This document shows positions 53,286 to 61,817 of a DNA stretch of 64,000 nucleotides, one piece after another. Source of the stretch: Sporosarcina ureae (lineage in GTDB: Bacteria; Bacillota; Bacilli; Bacillales_A; Planococcaceae); contig NZ_CP015109.1 in assembly GCF_002082015.1 (NCBI RefSeq), positions 1 to 64,000 of the forward strand. Reading direction: 5' to 3'. The position numbers and the translations under genes were made by a program. Position 1 is the stretch's first letter, and each line of letters begins with the position of its first letter. A model generated the notes under the pieces. It saw only the letters and a list, made by a program, of their open reading frames with translations. It was not told where the DNA came from and searched no databases.

Positions 53286-53888
53286 AGTACTGGGACAATG
53301 GTAGGAGTTTCAACAGGGTTAGAACCTTATTTCTCATTCACATACTACCGCAGCGGACGTCTAGGTAAATTCATTGAAGTAAAAGCAGAGATAGTAGAAG
53401 AGTATTTGCAGGCTAATCCTGATGCAGATCCGGACAATTTGCCTGAGTGGTTTATATCTTCAATGGAACTAGCGCCAGAAGCACATGCGGATGTACAATG
53501 TATCATTCAGCGCTGGATCGACAGCTCTATCTCTAAAACAGTTAACGCACCGCGTGGCTATACAGTGGAGCAAGTTGAGAGTGTCTATGAAAGATTGTAT
53601 AAAGGCGGAGCAAAAGGCGGTACGGTGTACGTAGACGGTAGCCGTGATGCACAAGTGCTGACTCTGAAAGCGGAAGATAATATTCCCGACACAGAAGAGG
53701 TAGTCGACGTGACAGAACAGCCGAAAGTCGTGCTCGTCAATACGATTCAAGCATTGCGTTCTACCAACGTCACGATCGGTTCAGAAGTGGGCGACACATG
53801 CCCGGTTTGCCGACAAGGTACAGTAGAAGAAATTGGTGGATGTAATACGTGTACGAATTGCCAAGCGCAATTGAAGTGTGGACTATAA
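53286..53888 (+). CDS. nrdJ: NrdJ, exon 3
   Basis: Codons 654-853 of ribonucleotide reductase plus stop. It starts with STGTMVGVSTGLEPYFSF, finishing the phosphate-binding loop, and continues with TYYRSGRLGKFIEVKAEIVEEY and a helical linker. It ends in a zinc-ribbon-like C-terminus with CPVC, CNTC and further cysteines (TNCQAQLKCGL), as in class II reductases, where C-terminal cysteines re-reduce the active site. A terminator follows. Confidence 0.9.
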   Translation, partial: STGTMVGVSTGLEPYFSFTYYRSGRLGKFIEVKAEIVEEYLQANPDADPDNLPEWFISSMELAPEAHADVQCIIQRWIDSSISKTVNAPRGYTVEQVESVYERLYKGGAKGGTVYVDGSRDAQVLTLKAEDNIPDTEEVVDVTEQPKVVLVNTIQALRSTNVTIGSEVGDTCPVCRQGTVEEIGGCNTCTNCQAQLKCGL

Positions 53889-53897
53889 TTAAATAGT

Positions 53898-53938
53898 AAA
53901 AAAACCCCGAATGCTCTCATTATGCATTCGGGGTTTTT
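53898..53938 (+). terminator. terminator of nrdJ
   Basis: The stem AAAAACCCCGAATGC / GCATTCGGGGTTTTT with a 9-nt loop. Confidence 0.85.
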
Positions 53939-54021
53939 ATGTACAAAAATGTAATGTATGCTATCTTTTTCACTTAAAATATAAAGTAAATTAAAAAGTT
54001 GAATTATTTTAAAAATCTATG

Positions 54022-54050
54022 TTGATATAATTTTCTAAATATTATATACT
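54022..54050 (+). promoter_or_regulatory. sigma-A promoter of the CstA-like gene
   Basis: TTGATA and TATACT at exactly 17-bp spacing, about 72 nt before the start codon. An inverted repeat TTGATT/AATCAA lies between promoter and gene. Confidence 0.6.
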
Positions 54051-54121
54051 AATTAAAAATTGTTTGATTCATTAGTAATCAATCAGACAACTACATTAAA
54101 AGACGAGAAAGAAGGGTTTCT

Positions 54122-55549
54122 ATGCTGACATTTTTATCATCTATCGTCTTGCTAATTATTGGTTACCTAACGTATTCAAAAGTGGTTGAAAAGGTATTCG
54201 TGATTGATGATGCAAGGAAAACACCCGCTTATACACAGGCTGATGGGATGGATTATGTTCCGATGAGCTGGTGGAAAGGCTGGTTGATTCAATTACTGAA
54301 CATCGCAGGTTTAGGTCCGATATTCGGCGCAATTGCAGGTGCGTTATATGGACCTGTTGCATTCATTTGGATTGTGTTCGGCAGTATTTTTGCTGGTGCC
54401 GTACATGATTATTTTTCTGGAATGTTATCATTAAAACACGGTGGTGCTCAATTCCCTAAAATTGTAGGGGAATATTTAGGAGATATCGCTAGACGTTTCA
54501 TTAACGTGATTTCCGTTGTACTAATGGTTCTAGTGGCGGCTGCCTTTACTGCAGGGCCAGCTCAACTTATTTCATCCATTACACCGCTATCATTTATAGT
54601 ATCTCTTATCATTATATTTGGATACTTCGTGTTGGCAGCCATCTTGCCGATCAATAAAATTATAGGACATTTATATCCGTTGTTCGGAGTGGTTTTGATT
54701 GTTATGGCAGTTGGAATCGGTGGCGCATTACTATTTGGACCCGAGAAAATTCCGAATTTAACTTTGCAGAACTTACATCCTGGAGAATTACCTATTTGGC
54801 CATTGCTGATGGTGACGATCTCTTGTGGAGCAATTTCAGGTTTCCACTGTACGCAAAGTCCAATTGTTTCTAGAACGATGAAAAAAGAATCGGAAGGCCG
54901 TAAAGTATTTTATGGTGCAATGATTGCAGAAGGTGTCATTGCGATGGTCTGGGCTGCGGCAGGCATGACATTCTTTGGCGGTACGGCAGGACTACAAAGT
55001 GCTCTCGCTGCGGGTGGTCCAGCAGGTGCTGTGAATGAAATCTCGAGCACATTGCTTGGATCGTTTGGCGGGATGTTAGCTATTTTAGGGGTTATTATTT
55101 TGCCAATTACGACGGGCGATACGGCTCTTCGTTCAGCGCGTATGATTTTCACTGAAGCGACTTCCAAATGGTTAAACCCCGGTAAAAAATGGGTGATTCT
55201 TGCTACGACATTGCTGTTAGGTGTACCTATGTTCTATCTATCAACTATCGATTATTCGTTCTTATGGCGTTATGTTGGCGGAACGAATCAATTAGTAGCC
55301 GCCGTCATGCTCTGGACAGCAACGTCTTTCTTAATTAGAGAAAAACGAGCGCATTGGATCGCAGGAATTCCTGCGATGTTCATGACCGCAGTTGTCGTGA
55401 CGTACTGGATGTATGCGCCTGAAGGTCTGCATCTAGACTACGCTGTATCGGTAGGCACAGGAATTGTAGTATCAGGTGCAATTGGGGTGTTTTACTTGCT
55501 GAAAGTGATTCAAGCGAAACAAGTCCCCGTGATTGTAAGCGAGCAATAA
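54122..55549 (+). CDS. CstA-family carbon-starvation transporter
   Basis: 475 aa with many membrane helices. CstA/peptide-pyruvate carrier family: ARKTPAYTQADGMDYVPM near the N-terminus, NIAGLGPIFGAIAGALYGP, AVHDYFSGMLSLKHGG, SCGAISGFHCTQSPIVSR and PITTGDTALRSARMI. Members import peptides or pyruvate, and many are induced on carbon starvation. Shorter than E. coli CstA (about 700 aa), matching the compact Firmicute type. It has its own promoter and terminator; no two-component partner is adjacent. Confidence 0.9.
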   Translation: MLTFLSSIVLLIIGYLTYSKVVEKVFVIDDARKTPAYTQADGMDYVPMSWWKGWLIQLLNIAGLGPIFGAIAGALYGPVAFIWIVFGSIFAGAVHDYFSGMLSLKHGGAQFPKIVGEYLGDIARRFINVISVVLMVLVAAAFTAGPAQLISSITPLSFIVSLIIIFGYFVLAAILPINKIIGHLYPLFGVVLIVMAVGIGGALLFGPEKIPNLTLQNLHPGELPIWPLLMVTISCGAISGFHCTQSPIVSRTMKKESEGRKVFYGAMIAEGVIAMVWAAAGMTFFGGTAGLQSALAAGGPAGAVNEISSTLLGSFGGMLAILGVIILPITTGDTALRSARMIFTEATSKWLNPGKKWVILATTLLLGVPMFYLSTIDYSFLWRYVGGTNQLVAAVMLWTATSFLIREKRAHWIAGIPAMFMTAVVVTYWMYAPEGLHLDYAVSVGTGIVVSGAIGVFYLLKVIQAKQVPVIVSEQ

Positions 55550-55553
55550 AAAG

Positions 55554-55592
55554 AAAAGGCCTTTAGCGAATGCGCTAAGGGCCCTTTCTTTG
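55554..55592 (+). terminator. terminator of the CstA-like gene
   Basis: GGCCTTTAGCG pairs with CGCTAAGGGCC, with an AAAG flank and CTTTCTTT after it. Confidence 0.75.
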
Positions 55593-55619
55593 CACTCTTA
55601 TAATTTTTGTAGAAAAGTA

Positions 55620-55652
55620 AAAGCCTCGAACTAAAAATACATTCGAGGCTCT
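55620..55652 (-). terminator. terminator of yqhQ
   Basis: The 9-bp stem AGCCTCGAA / TTCGAGGCT with an 11-nt loop. On the minus strand it follows yqhQ and leads into TTTTAC. Confidence 0.7.
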
Positions 55653-55662
55653 TTGTGTACTC

Positions 55663-56652
55663 TTATGAAAGAAGAGGTTTTGGCTCTTTCGCTTCATCTG
55701 TTTCTATCGCAATTTGTGGATTCAACACACCTACTCCGTGTTCTTCCACTTCCAATAACTTTTCGAAAGAAGCAATGGCAACTTCTACTTGCTTGTCGTC
55801 TGGCTCTTTTGTTGTCAGTAATTGTAACCAAAGTCCAGGGTAGCCTAGATAACGAAGTACCGGTACGTTGCGCACTGCGTTCGTTAACTGTAATACTTCA
55901 AATGACACGCCGAGCACTACAGGAATCAATAAAATCCGATTAAGGACGCGCAACCACAGTGGATCAGTTGGTACTAAGAAGTAAATGAACATCCCGACGA
56001 TTACCGTAAACAAAATGAAACTACTACCGCAGCGATAATGTAATCGAGATTGTGACTGTACGTTTTCTACTGTCATTTCCATATTACTTTCGTAGTTATT
56101 GATGACTTTATGCTCTGCACCGTGATATTGGAAAACCCGTTTGATCAGCGGCGTCATGGAAATTAATCCAATATACGTTAGCAACAAGAATAATTTAAAG
56201 AAGCTCTCGATCATAATTTGCGCTGTTTTACCGGGTGCAACGGATTGGAACAACTCTGCTAAGAAAACAGGAACGAGTGTAAAGACGAACTTACCGAAAA
56301 TAAACGATAACACTCCGACAGCCGCCACGCCAAGAATCATTACGAGTTTCGACGTCTCTTCTTCTTTCGCATGTTCTTCTTCTTCACCTGGCATCACGTC
56401 GTAGCGATCACTCGCAAACGTCAGATGCTTCGAACCATTACCAGCCGATTCAATTAACGCGACAATTCCGCGGATTAAAGGAATCTTTTTTAATTTAGTG
56501 CGTACAGGATGTGATTCTCTCGGTACGTGGTAGTACTCGATCGAATCATCTTTGCGACGAATTGCTGTCACCGTATCTTTCTTTCCGCCAAACATTACAC
56601 CTTCTATAAGTGCTTGACCTCCGTATGCTGGAGGAGTTTTCTGTTGACTCAT
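55663..56652 (-). CDS. DUF1385 membrane protein YqhQ
   Basis: 329 aa. Begins MSQQKTPPAYGGQALIEGVMFGGKK, the family signature, followed by four to five membrane helices. The conserved FQYHGAEHKVINNYES block (about residue 175) has the HxxEHK pattern of DUF1385. Orthologues lie at this site in most Bacillales. Proposed to be a metal-dependent membrane enzyme or assembly factor, unproven. It is divergent from yqhR, with about 120 bp between. Confidence 0.9.
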   Translation of the reverse strand: MSQQKTPPAYGGQALIEGVMFGGKKDTVTAIRRKDDSIEYYHVPRESHPVRTKLKKIPLIRGIVALIESAGNGSKHLTFASDRYDVMPGEEEEHAKEEETSKLVMILGVAAVGVLSFIFGKFVFTLVPVFLAELFQSVAPGKTAQIMIESFFKLFLLLTYIGLISMTPLIKRVFQYHGAEHKVINNYESNMEMTVENVQSQSRLHYRCGSSFILFTVIVGMFIYFLVPTDPLWLRVLNRILLIPVVLGVSFEVLQLTNAVRNVPVLRYLGYPGLWLQLLTTKEPDDKQVEVAIASFEKLLEVEEHGVGVLNPQIAIETDEAKEPKPLLS

Positions 56653-56774
56653 AACATACCCACGCTTTCTGTCGTAAGAAACGATATTCTCATTGTACTA
56701 AAAAAAGTGAAATTGCACCATTGAGATGTTTAAAAATGTGTAAATAACCCGACACTGGAATGGGAGGTATTGTT

Positions 56775-57200
56775 ATGAAAATCACTACTACGCATGTCTG
56801 GACCGCGATTATGGCTGCGGTACTCTCTATAATTTCACTAAAATTCCTACAGGTTTTTAAATTTATAAAATGGTCGCCAATTGGCTGGACGAAAAAACTT
56901 CATATGTTTACGACGTTTCCCGGTTGGCTTAAATGGGTCGTATTAGGAGTGATCTGCTTTTTGCTGTTCTTTATCCTGTACTTTATTGCACGTTTGACGT
57001 GTAAAGTTCCGCCGACTGTTTCTTCATTGATCGTCACAATCATTGCGATTCTATTCATTGAATGGATGATCCATGTCAAAGCGGATTTGACGATGACACA
57101 ATTCATTAAACGAATATCGATACCATTTGCTTGTCTGTTTGCCATGATCTTTCGTTTTGTTATAGGGACGTCTGTCTACATGAAAAAAACGTTCGGCTAA
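56775..57200 (+). CDS. YqhR-like membrane protein
   Basis: 141 aa with four membrane helices (about 7-24, 57-77, 80-100, 112-130). Matches YqhR by topology and by place between yqhQ and aroQ. Start at ATG 56775 with GGGAGG 8 nt upstream; an in-frame ATG at 56760 precedes that site. Function unknown. Confidence 0.78.
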   Translation: MKITTTHVWTAIMAAVLSIISLKFLQVFKFIKWSPIGWTKKLHMFTTFPGWLKWVVLGVICFLLFFILYFIARLTCKVPPTVSSLIVTIIAILFIEWMIHVKADLTMTQFIKRISIPFACLFAMIFRFVIGTSVYMKKTFG

Positions 57201-57270
57201 AACAGTTTTAGTATGTCCTGCTAACTCATTGTGCTAGAATAGGAAAGAAAAATGAGTGGGAGGGGATTAA

Positions 57271-57717
57271 ATGGAACTGTTACTCTTAAATGGTCCAAAC
57301 CTGAACCGGCTAGGCAAAAGAGAGCCGGATATTTACGGGGCGGAGACACTTGCGGATATAGAGGGCCGAATTCAGCGTCTGGCCAATGAATCGGACATTA
57401 CGCTTTCATGCTTTCAATCCAATATAGAAGGCGAGCTCATCAACCGCATTCACGATGCAGGGGATCAGGAAATCGATGGGATTATCTTTAATCCAGGCGC
57501 ATTTACACACTACAGCATTGCCCTTCGTGATGCGATTGCTTCTATTTCCGTTCCGGTAATTGAAGTTCATATCTCCAACATACATACTCGCGAAGAATTC
57601 CGGCACACGTCTGTCATTGCGCCTGTAGCGGCAGGACAGCTTTGCGGTTTTGGAACAGCGGGCTACGATCTCGCCTTCCAAGCGTTTTTGTTAAAACGAG
57701 AGGAGAGACAATCTTGA
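57271..57717 (+). CDS. aroQ: type II 3-dehydroquinate dehydratase
   Basis: 148 aa. Converts 3-dehydroquinate to 3-dehydroshikimate in the shikimate pathway. N-terminal LLLNGPNLNRLGKREPDIYG, catalytic Tyr in that stretch, FQSNIEGELINRIHDA, NPGAFTHYSIALRDA, EVHISNIHTREEFRHTSV (catalytic His) and GQLCGFGTAGY. Ribosome binding site GGGAGGGG. The TGA stop overlaps the TTG start of the peptidase gene by 3 bp. Confidence 0.96.
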   Translation: MELLLLNGPNLNRLGKREPDIYGAETLADIEGRIQRLANESDITLSCFQSNIEGELINRIHDAGDQEIDGIIFNPGAFTHYSIALRDAIASISVPVIEVHISNIHTREEFRHTSVIAPVAAGQLCGFGTAGYDLAFQAFLLKREERQS

Positions 57718-58772
57718 AAATAGAGAAATTAAGAAAATTATTGAAAGAACAGCAACTCGATGCATTAGTTATCACAAATCCTTACAACCGTCGCTATATG
57801 ACGAACTTCACGGGATCTGCAGGGACTGCGATTGTTTCGCAAGATGATGCAGTGTTCATTACTGATTTCCGTTACATGGGGCAAGCCAATGACCAACTGT
57901 CTGGCTATCGTATTGTCCAGCACACAGGCACGATGATTCAGGAAGTTGCGAACCAAGTGAAAGAAATGAAGATCGATACACTGGGCTTTGAAAAAGAAGA
58001 TCTAAGCTACAGCCAATTTGAAGTGTATAATGAACATATAAAAGCAAAACTAGTGCCAGTCGCTGGTTTAATAGAGAAGCTGCGTTTAATCAAGACACCA
58101 GAAGAAATCACAGTATTAAAGCAAGCGGCGGCAATCGCAGACGCGGCATTCGTCTATATTTGTTCGGTCATCCAAGCAGGTAAAACGGAGCTGGAAATTG
58201 CCAATGAATTGGAATTCTTCATGCGGAAACAAGGCGCGACTTCCTCTTCATTTGACATAATTGTTGCTTCTGGCGAAAGAGGGGCTTTACCGCATGGGGT
58301 AGCATCTGATAAAGTGATTGAGACTGGTGATTTAGTTACAATGGATTACGGAGCCCTCTATAATGGGTATATCTCTGATATTACGAGAACAGTTGCGATC
58401 GGTGAGCCTTCTGCTAAACTTCGTGAAATCTACGAAGTCACGTTACGCGCCCAAGAACTGGGTGTAGAACAGATCAAGCCTGGCATGACAGGTATCGAAG
58501 CCGATGCAATTACACGCGACTATATCAAGTCTAAAGGCTATGGTGAAGCATTCGGTCATTCGACGGGTCATGGGATCGGCATGGAAGTTCACGAAGCTCC
58601 AGCCTTATCGTTCCGCTCTAAAACAGTGCTTGTACCGAATATGGCGGTAACAGTGGAACCTGGAATTTATCTTCCTGGTATTGGCGGCGTGCGAATTGAA
58701 GATGATATACTAATCACAGAAACAGGTAATGAACGTTTGACAAAGTCTACTAAAGAGCTGCTTATTTTATAA
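57714..58772 (+). CDS. M24-family Xaa-Pro peptidase (YqhT-like)
   Basis: 352 aa. Creatinase-type N-terminal domain (LDALVITNPYNRRYMTNFTG) and M24 pita-bread domain with metal ligands in VTMDYGALYNGYISDITRT (two Asp), GHSTGHGIGMEVHE (His), VTVEPGIYLPG (Glu) and GVRIEDDILITE (Glu). It removes N-terminal residues next to proline. It starts at TTG behind GAGGAGAG, overlapping aroQ. The efp gene follows, as in Bacillus. Confidence 0.92.
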   Translation: MKIEKLRKLLKEQQLDALVITNPYNRRYMTNFTGSAGTAIVSQDDAVFITDFRYMGQANDQLSGYRIVQHTGTMIQEVANQVKEMKIDTLGFEKEDLSYSQFEVYNEHIKAKLVPVAGLIEKLRLIKTPEEITVLKQAAAIADAAFVYICSVIQAGKTELEIANELEFFMRKQGATSSSFDIIVASGERGALPHGVASDKVIETGDLVTMDYGALYNGYISDITRTVAIGEPSAKLREIYEVTLRAQELGVEQIKPGMTGIEADAITRDYIKSKGYGEAFGHSTGHGIGMEVHEAPALSFRSKTVLVPNMAVTVEPGIYLPGIGGVRIEDDILITETGNERLTKSTKELLIL

Positions 58773-58796
58773 TCGCTTAAAAATGGAGGAATACGA

Positions 58797-59354
58797 ATGA
58801 TTTCAGTAAACGAATTTCGTACAGGATTAACAATTGAAGTGGATGGTGACATTTGGCGCGTAATGGACTTCCAACACGTAAAGCCAGGTAAAGGTGCAGC
58901 GTTTGTTCGTTCGAAACTACGTAATTTACGCTCAGGAAACGTCAATGAAAAGACATTCCGTGCGGGAGAAAAAGTAGAGAAAGCACAAATTGACAACCGT
59001 AAAATGCAGTATTTATATGCTGACGGAGATATGCACGTATTCATGGATAACGAATCATACGAGCAGATTGAACTATCTGAAAAGCAACTTGAATATGAAC
59101 TGAAATTCTTGAAAGAGAACATGGAAGTGCATGTGATCACGTATAAAGAAGAAGTACTAGGCGTTGATTTGCCAATAACAGTTACGCTTGAAGTAGCCGA
59201 AACAGAACCTGGAATTAAAGGTGACACAGCAAGCGGCGGTTCTAAGCCAGCTAAGATGGAAACTGGCGTTGTCGTCCAAGTGCCATTCTTTGTTAACCAA
59301 GGTGACATGTTGGTCATCAACACAGAAGAAGGAGAATACGTTTCTCGCGCATAA
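58797..59354 (+). CDS. efp: translation elongation factor P
   Basis: 185 aa, three beta-barrel domains. Relieves ribosome stalling at proline runs. N-terminal [20 protein letters not shown], the modifiable-loop [18 protein letters not shown] (Lys about residue 32), and C-terminal [16 protein letters not shown] and [23 protein letters not shown]. Ribosome binding site GGAGG. Downstream in B. subtilis comes spoIIIAA; here a terminator and about 230 bp without a gene follow instead. Confidence 0.96.
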   Translation: MISVNEFRTGLTIEVDGDIWRVMDFQHVKPGKGAAFVRSKLRNLRSGNVNEKTFRAGEKVEKAQIDNRKMQYLYADGDMHVFMDNESYEQIELSEKQLEYELKFLKENMEVHVITYKEEVLGVDLPITVTLEVAETEPGIKGDTASGGSKPAKMETGVVVQVPFFVNQGDMLVINTEEGEYVSRA

Positions 59355-59370
59355 TTAGATACGTAACGAG

Positions 59371-59399
59371 GGTGTCCCAGAAATGGGGCATCCTTTTTT
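59371..59399 (+). terminator. terminator of efp
   Basis: An imperfect stem of GGTGTCCC with GGGGCATCC is followed by six Ts. Confidence 0.7.
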
Positions 59400-59400
59400 G

Positions 59401-59600
59401 CGTGGGACAAAATTCAAGTACAAAATCTCAGTTCAATGTGAGTGGTTCGTGATGGATTTTCCAGCTGGCAGAGTTTTCCCTGGGCACGCGTCCCTTCTGA
59501 AGTGCATATCTCCACCTCCATACAAACTCCTTTCTAACTCTTTCAATCAACAATGACTCTTATACTTTTATACGTTTGCATATCTTAGAAGCATACTTCA
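59401..59600. other. gene-free stretch where spoIIIAA and spoIIIAB would be
   Basis: No trace of spoIIIAA or spoIIIAB was found. On the minus strand lies a 35-codon frame (about 59418-59525) with a good AAAGGAG site, reading MEVEICTSEGTRAQGKLCQL at its start, of no known family. On the plus strand, near 59550-59595, loose matches to a sigma-E promoter (TATAC ... CATATCTT or CATACTT) occur. Confidence 0.45.
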
Positions 59601-59630
59601 TAGAGTGGACTATGGAGGAGGCGTAGCGGG

Positions 59631-59840
59631 ATGGAACTGAATGATTTATTGCGCATCGCCGGCGTCGGATTGGTGATAGGGGTACTTCACGTGTTCTTCG
59701 AGCAAACAGGCAAGAAGGAGTTTTCATTTTTCCTATTTTTCTTAGCATACCTGTATATCTCGATCGAGTTGCTGATGTTCCTCAGAATATTTTTTACAGA
59801 GATCACGGAATTCTTTAGCTGGCTATCTATGGCGATGTAA
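59631..59840 (+). CDS. spoIIIAC: stage III sporulation protein SpoIIIAC
   Basis: 69 aa, two membrane helices. Start MELNDLLRIAGVGLVIGVLHVF followed by EQTGKKEFSFFLFFLAYLY matches SpoIIIAC (pattern IAGVG..., QxGKKEY). Part of the mother-cell SpoIIIA channel that supports forespore sigma-G activity. It is the first spoIIIA gene present here; its stop is directly followed by the spoIIIAD ATG. Confidence 0.9.
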   Translation: MELNDLLRIAGVGLVIGVLHVFFEQTGKKEFSFFLFFLAYLYISIELLMFLRIFFTEITEFFSWLSMAM

Positions 59841-60218
59841 ATGGCAATTCTCTTTCAATTATTTGTCGTGTATCTCTTGCTACTTTTGCTTTCATTTGCT
59901 GCACCTGCCCTGCATCCCATTCTCTATACCGCACTATTCTTACTGGTCACAGTGTATGTATTGTTCACGGTTCTTGTACCTTTCGGGTCGACATTGTTAG
60001 CGTTGACGGATAAGTTACCGTCGCCTTATGCAACGCTGCTAGTAGTGAGTGCAGGTCTGTATTATGTAGCGGAGGTTCTGTCGCTTCAGATGAAAGACGA
60101 AGGGTACGGGGCATATGGGCAGCTGTTTCAGACCAGCATGAAAGTAGTCATCATGACATTGTGGCTGCCGTATATCACGCAATTGATTGAGACGATTCAC
60201 GCGTTCATTCCCTGGTGA
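59841..60218 (+). CDS. spoIIIAD: stage III sporulation protein SpoIIIAD
   Basis: 125 aa, four membrane helices. The start codon touches the spoIIIAC stop (TAA-ATG). The sequence KVVIMTLWLPYITQLIETI at the C-terminus and the helix layout match SpoIIIAD, which B. subtilis needs in the same channel complex. Length is close to that of the B. subtilis protein. Confidence 0.85.
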   Translation: MAILFQLFVVYLLLLLLSFAAPALHPILYTALFLLVTVYVLFTVLVPFGSTLLALTDKLPSPYATLLVVSAGLYYVAEVLSLQMKDEGYGAYGQLFQTSMKVVIMTLWLPYITQLIETIHAFIPW

Positions 60219-60238
60219 ACGAATCCTAACATTAATGA

Positions 60239-61153
60239 ATGGACGAGACTTCTATGCTGAATTTTCTGCAGGAAAGTATCGCGGGCATCATCGGACCATT
60301 TTTCTTGTTGCTCATTATGCTGCTCATTGCTTCTCTGGTCGATTTCTTTCTTCCGGCGTTTCAAAAGTGGACGAGGTTTCTGTTGCTCATCCTTATTTTA
60401 GTATTGTTAATTGAACCAGCTAGAGAAAGTTTTGAGCAAATTCAAGAGATCACGCATTCCATTGCTTCTTTATTCCTTGGCATGTACCCGCTAATTGCCG
60501 CGATGATTTTGGCATCCGGTGCAACGTTTGGCGTCTTGAATTTCCAACCCGCTATGCTGTTATTTGCACAAGGGGCTGTCGTGTTTGCAGATAAGTTCCT
60601 GTTGCCAGTGCTATTGACGGCGCTGTTGTTTGACATCTTTACGCGATTGGTGCCGGAGATTGCCTTCACAAGAATGGCGGATTTATTGCGTACGTCATTG
60701 CTTGCGCTTGTTTCTGCCATGGTTGCAGCGTATTCCATTTTCATCACAGCGGGTGGTGCGTTGTCCTGGACGATGAACGGAGCTTTGAATGAACCGTTAA
60801 AAGAGCTGATTAAGAATAATATTCCGGTTATCGGTTCATTGTTGACTGACACGCTTGGGTCGATTGGTCGTTATTCTTCCGGTGCAACGGCTTATATGAG
60901 TGTTTGGTTGCTCGTATCTATTTGGACGATTGCATTATTGCCGGCGGTGAGGATTCTATGTATTGCCTTTTTGTTTAGATGGACTGCGGCAATCGTCGAA
61001 CCGTTTTCGCAAAAGGAAATATGCGGGTTATTGGATGATATTGGCCGTACGTTGTTTGTGTTATGTGCTATTTCGTTTTTACTGACATTCGCTTTCATCT
61101 ATACAACAATTTTCATTGTGACGTTCATTAAACTGATGACGTTCGGGAAATGA
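60239..61153 (+). CDS. spoIIIAE: stage III sporulation protein SpoIIIAE, short form
   Basis: 304 aa, six to eight membrane helices. Membrane-domain blocks GMYPLIAAMILASGA, LPVLLTALLFDIFT, GALSWTMNGAL, NNIPVIGSLLTDTLGS and the C-terminal FIYTTIFIVTFIKLM follow the SpoIIIAE order. The B. subtilis protein (about 399 aa) has a signal peptide and about 90 extracytoplasmic residues before this region; these are missing here. The frame upstream gives no extension. ATG 60239 or 60254. Confidence 0.83.
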   Translation: MDETSMLNFLQESIAGIIGPFFLLLIMLLIASLVDFFLPAFQKWTRFLLLILILVLLIEPARESFEQIQEITHSIASLFLGMYPLIAAMILASGATFGVLNFQPAMLLFAQGAVVFADKFLLPVLLTALLFDIFTRLVPEIAFTRMADLLRTSLLALVSAMVAAYSIFITAGGALSWTMNGALNEPLKELIKNNIPVIGSLLTDTLGSIGRYSSGATAYMSVWLLVSIWTIALLPAVRILCIAFLFRWTAAIVEPFSQKEICGLLDDIGRTLFVLCAISFLLTFAFIYTTIFIVTFIKLMTFGK

Positions 61154-61162
61154 GGCGAGTGT

Positions 61163-61330
61163 ATGGAAGTGTTTTTATTGGGGCTGGCAAACTTGGTAAT
61201 CCTTGCACTAATTATTCAATTGCTAGCGAGCCGTGAAATGGAAAGGTTATTTATTCCATTGTGCAAAGTAGCGATTGGCATATGGATTTTGCAATATATT
61301 CTACAATTCGCGAGTCATAAGTTACTGTGA
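61163..61330 (+). CDS. SpoIIIAF-like protein, membrane part only
   Basis: 55 aa: two hydrophobic helices (VFLLGLANLVILALIIQLLA and IPLCKVAIGIWILQYILQF) joined by a charged turn, then a stop. It lies between spoIIIAE and spoIIIAG and matches the N-terminal membrane hairpin of SpoIIIAF (206 aa in B. subtilis). The soluble ring-building domain is absent. No downstream frame in the 61331-61394 gap restores it. ATG follows GAGGCGAGTGT. Confidence 0.65.
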   Translation: MEVFLLGLANLVILALIIQLLASREMERLFIPLCKVAIGIWILQYILQFASHKLL

Positions 61331-61394
61331 CGCTACATATTATGCAAATGTAGAATTCGTTTTAGTCAATTCACGTTGAGATGGTGATGGAACT

Positions 61395-61817
61395 ATGGAA
61401 AAGCCCACAGGGAAACCCCGATTGATCATGATCGGTTTGATGGTTATGGTGTTTAGCATTTTATACATCACCAGTACGGCGAATGTAGGAGGGGAGAAAC
61501 AGAAAAAAGAAGAGAAGCGCATGTTGTCAACACTTGAAGAAACACTTGAAGAAATGAAAGGGCTAGGAAAAGTGAAGGTGTATTTTCATTACGATGAAAA
61601 GGAAGAAGAGAGCCCGTTAGCCAATTATTTCTCTGCTTCATCCGACGTAAAAAGCCAATCTCCTTTGCAGGGGTTGCTCGTCGTGGCGGAAGGGGCAGAA
61701 GATCCGGCCGTACGGAACGGACTATCACAACTCCTAGCCAACGTCCTACAATTGCCTGAACATCGTATCGTTATCGTGGAAATGAAGAAAAGGGGGAATC
61801 AACATGAGAGCCAATAA
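61395..61817 (+). CDS. spoIIIAG: stage III sporulation protein SpoIIIAG, short form
   Basis: 140 aa versus 229 in B. subtilis. One membrane helix (about 9-27), then LSTLEETLEEMKGLGKVKVYFHY and the C-terminal PLQGLLVVAEGAEDPAVRNGL-VLQLPEHRIVIVEM, typical of the ring-building domain (GVLVVAxGA ... VLxxPxHRI). The beta-rich insert between these parts is much reduced. In B. subtilis it forms a large ring in the intermembrane space. It overlaps spoIIIAH by 14 bp. Confidence 0.82.
   Translation: MEKPTGKPRLIMIGLMVMVFSILYITSTANVGGEKQKKEEKRMLSTLEETLEEMKGLGKVKVYFHYDEKEEESPLANYFSASSDVKSQSPLQGLLVVAEGAEDPAVRNGLSQLLANVLQLPEHRIVIVEMKKRGNQHESQ

Noticed and set aside
50077-53888. nrdJ as a pseudogene broken into three pieces
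   Set aside because: Breaks fall exactly at group I splice positions, frames rejoin perfectly, and conserved residues are kept. Introns explain the pattern better.
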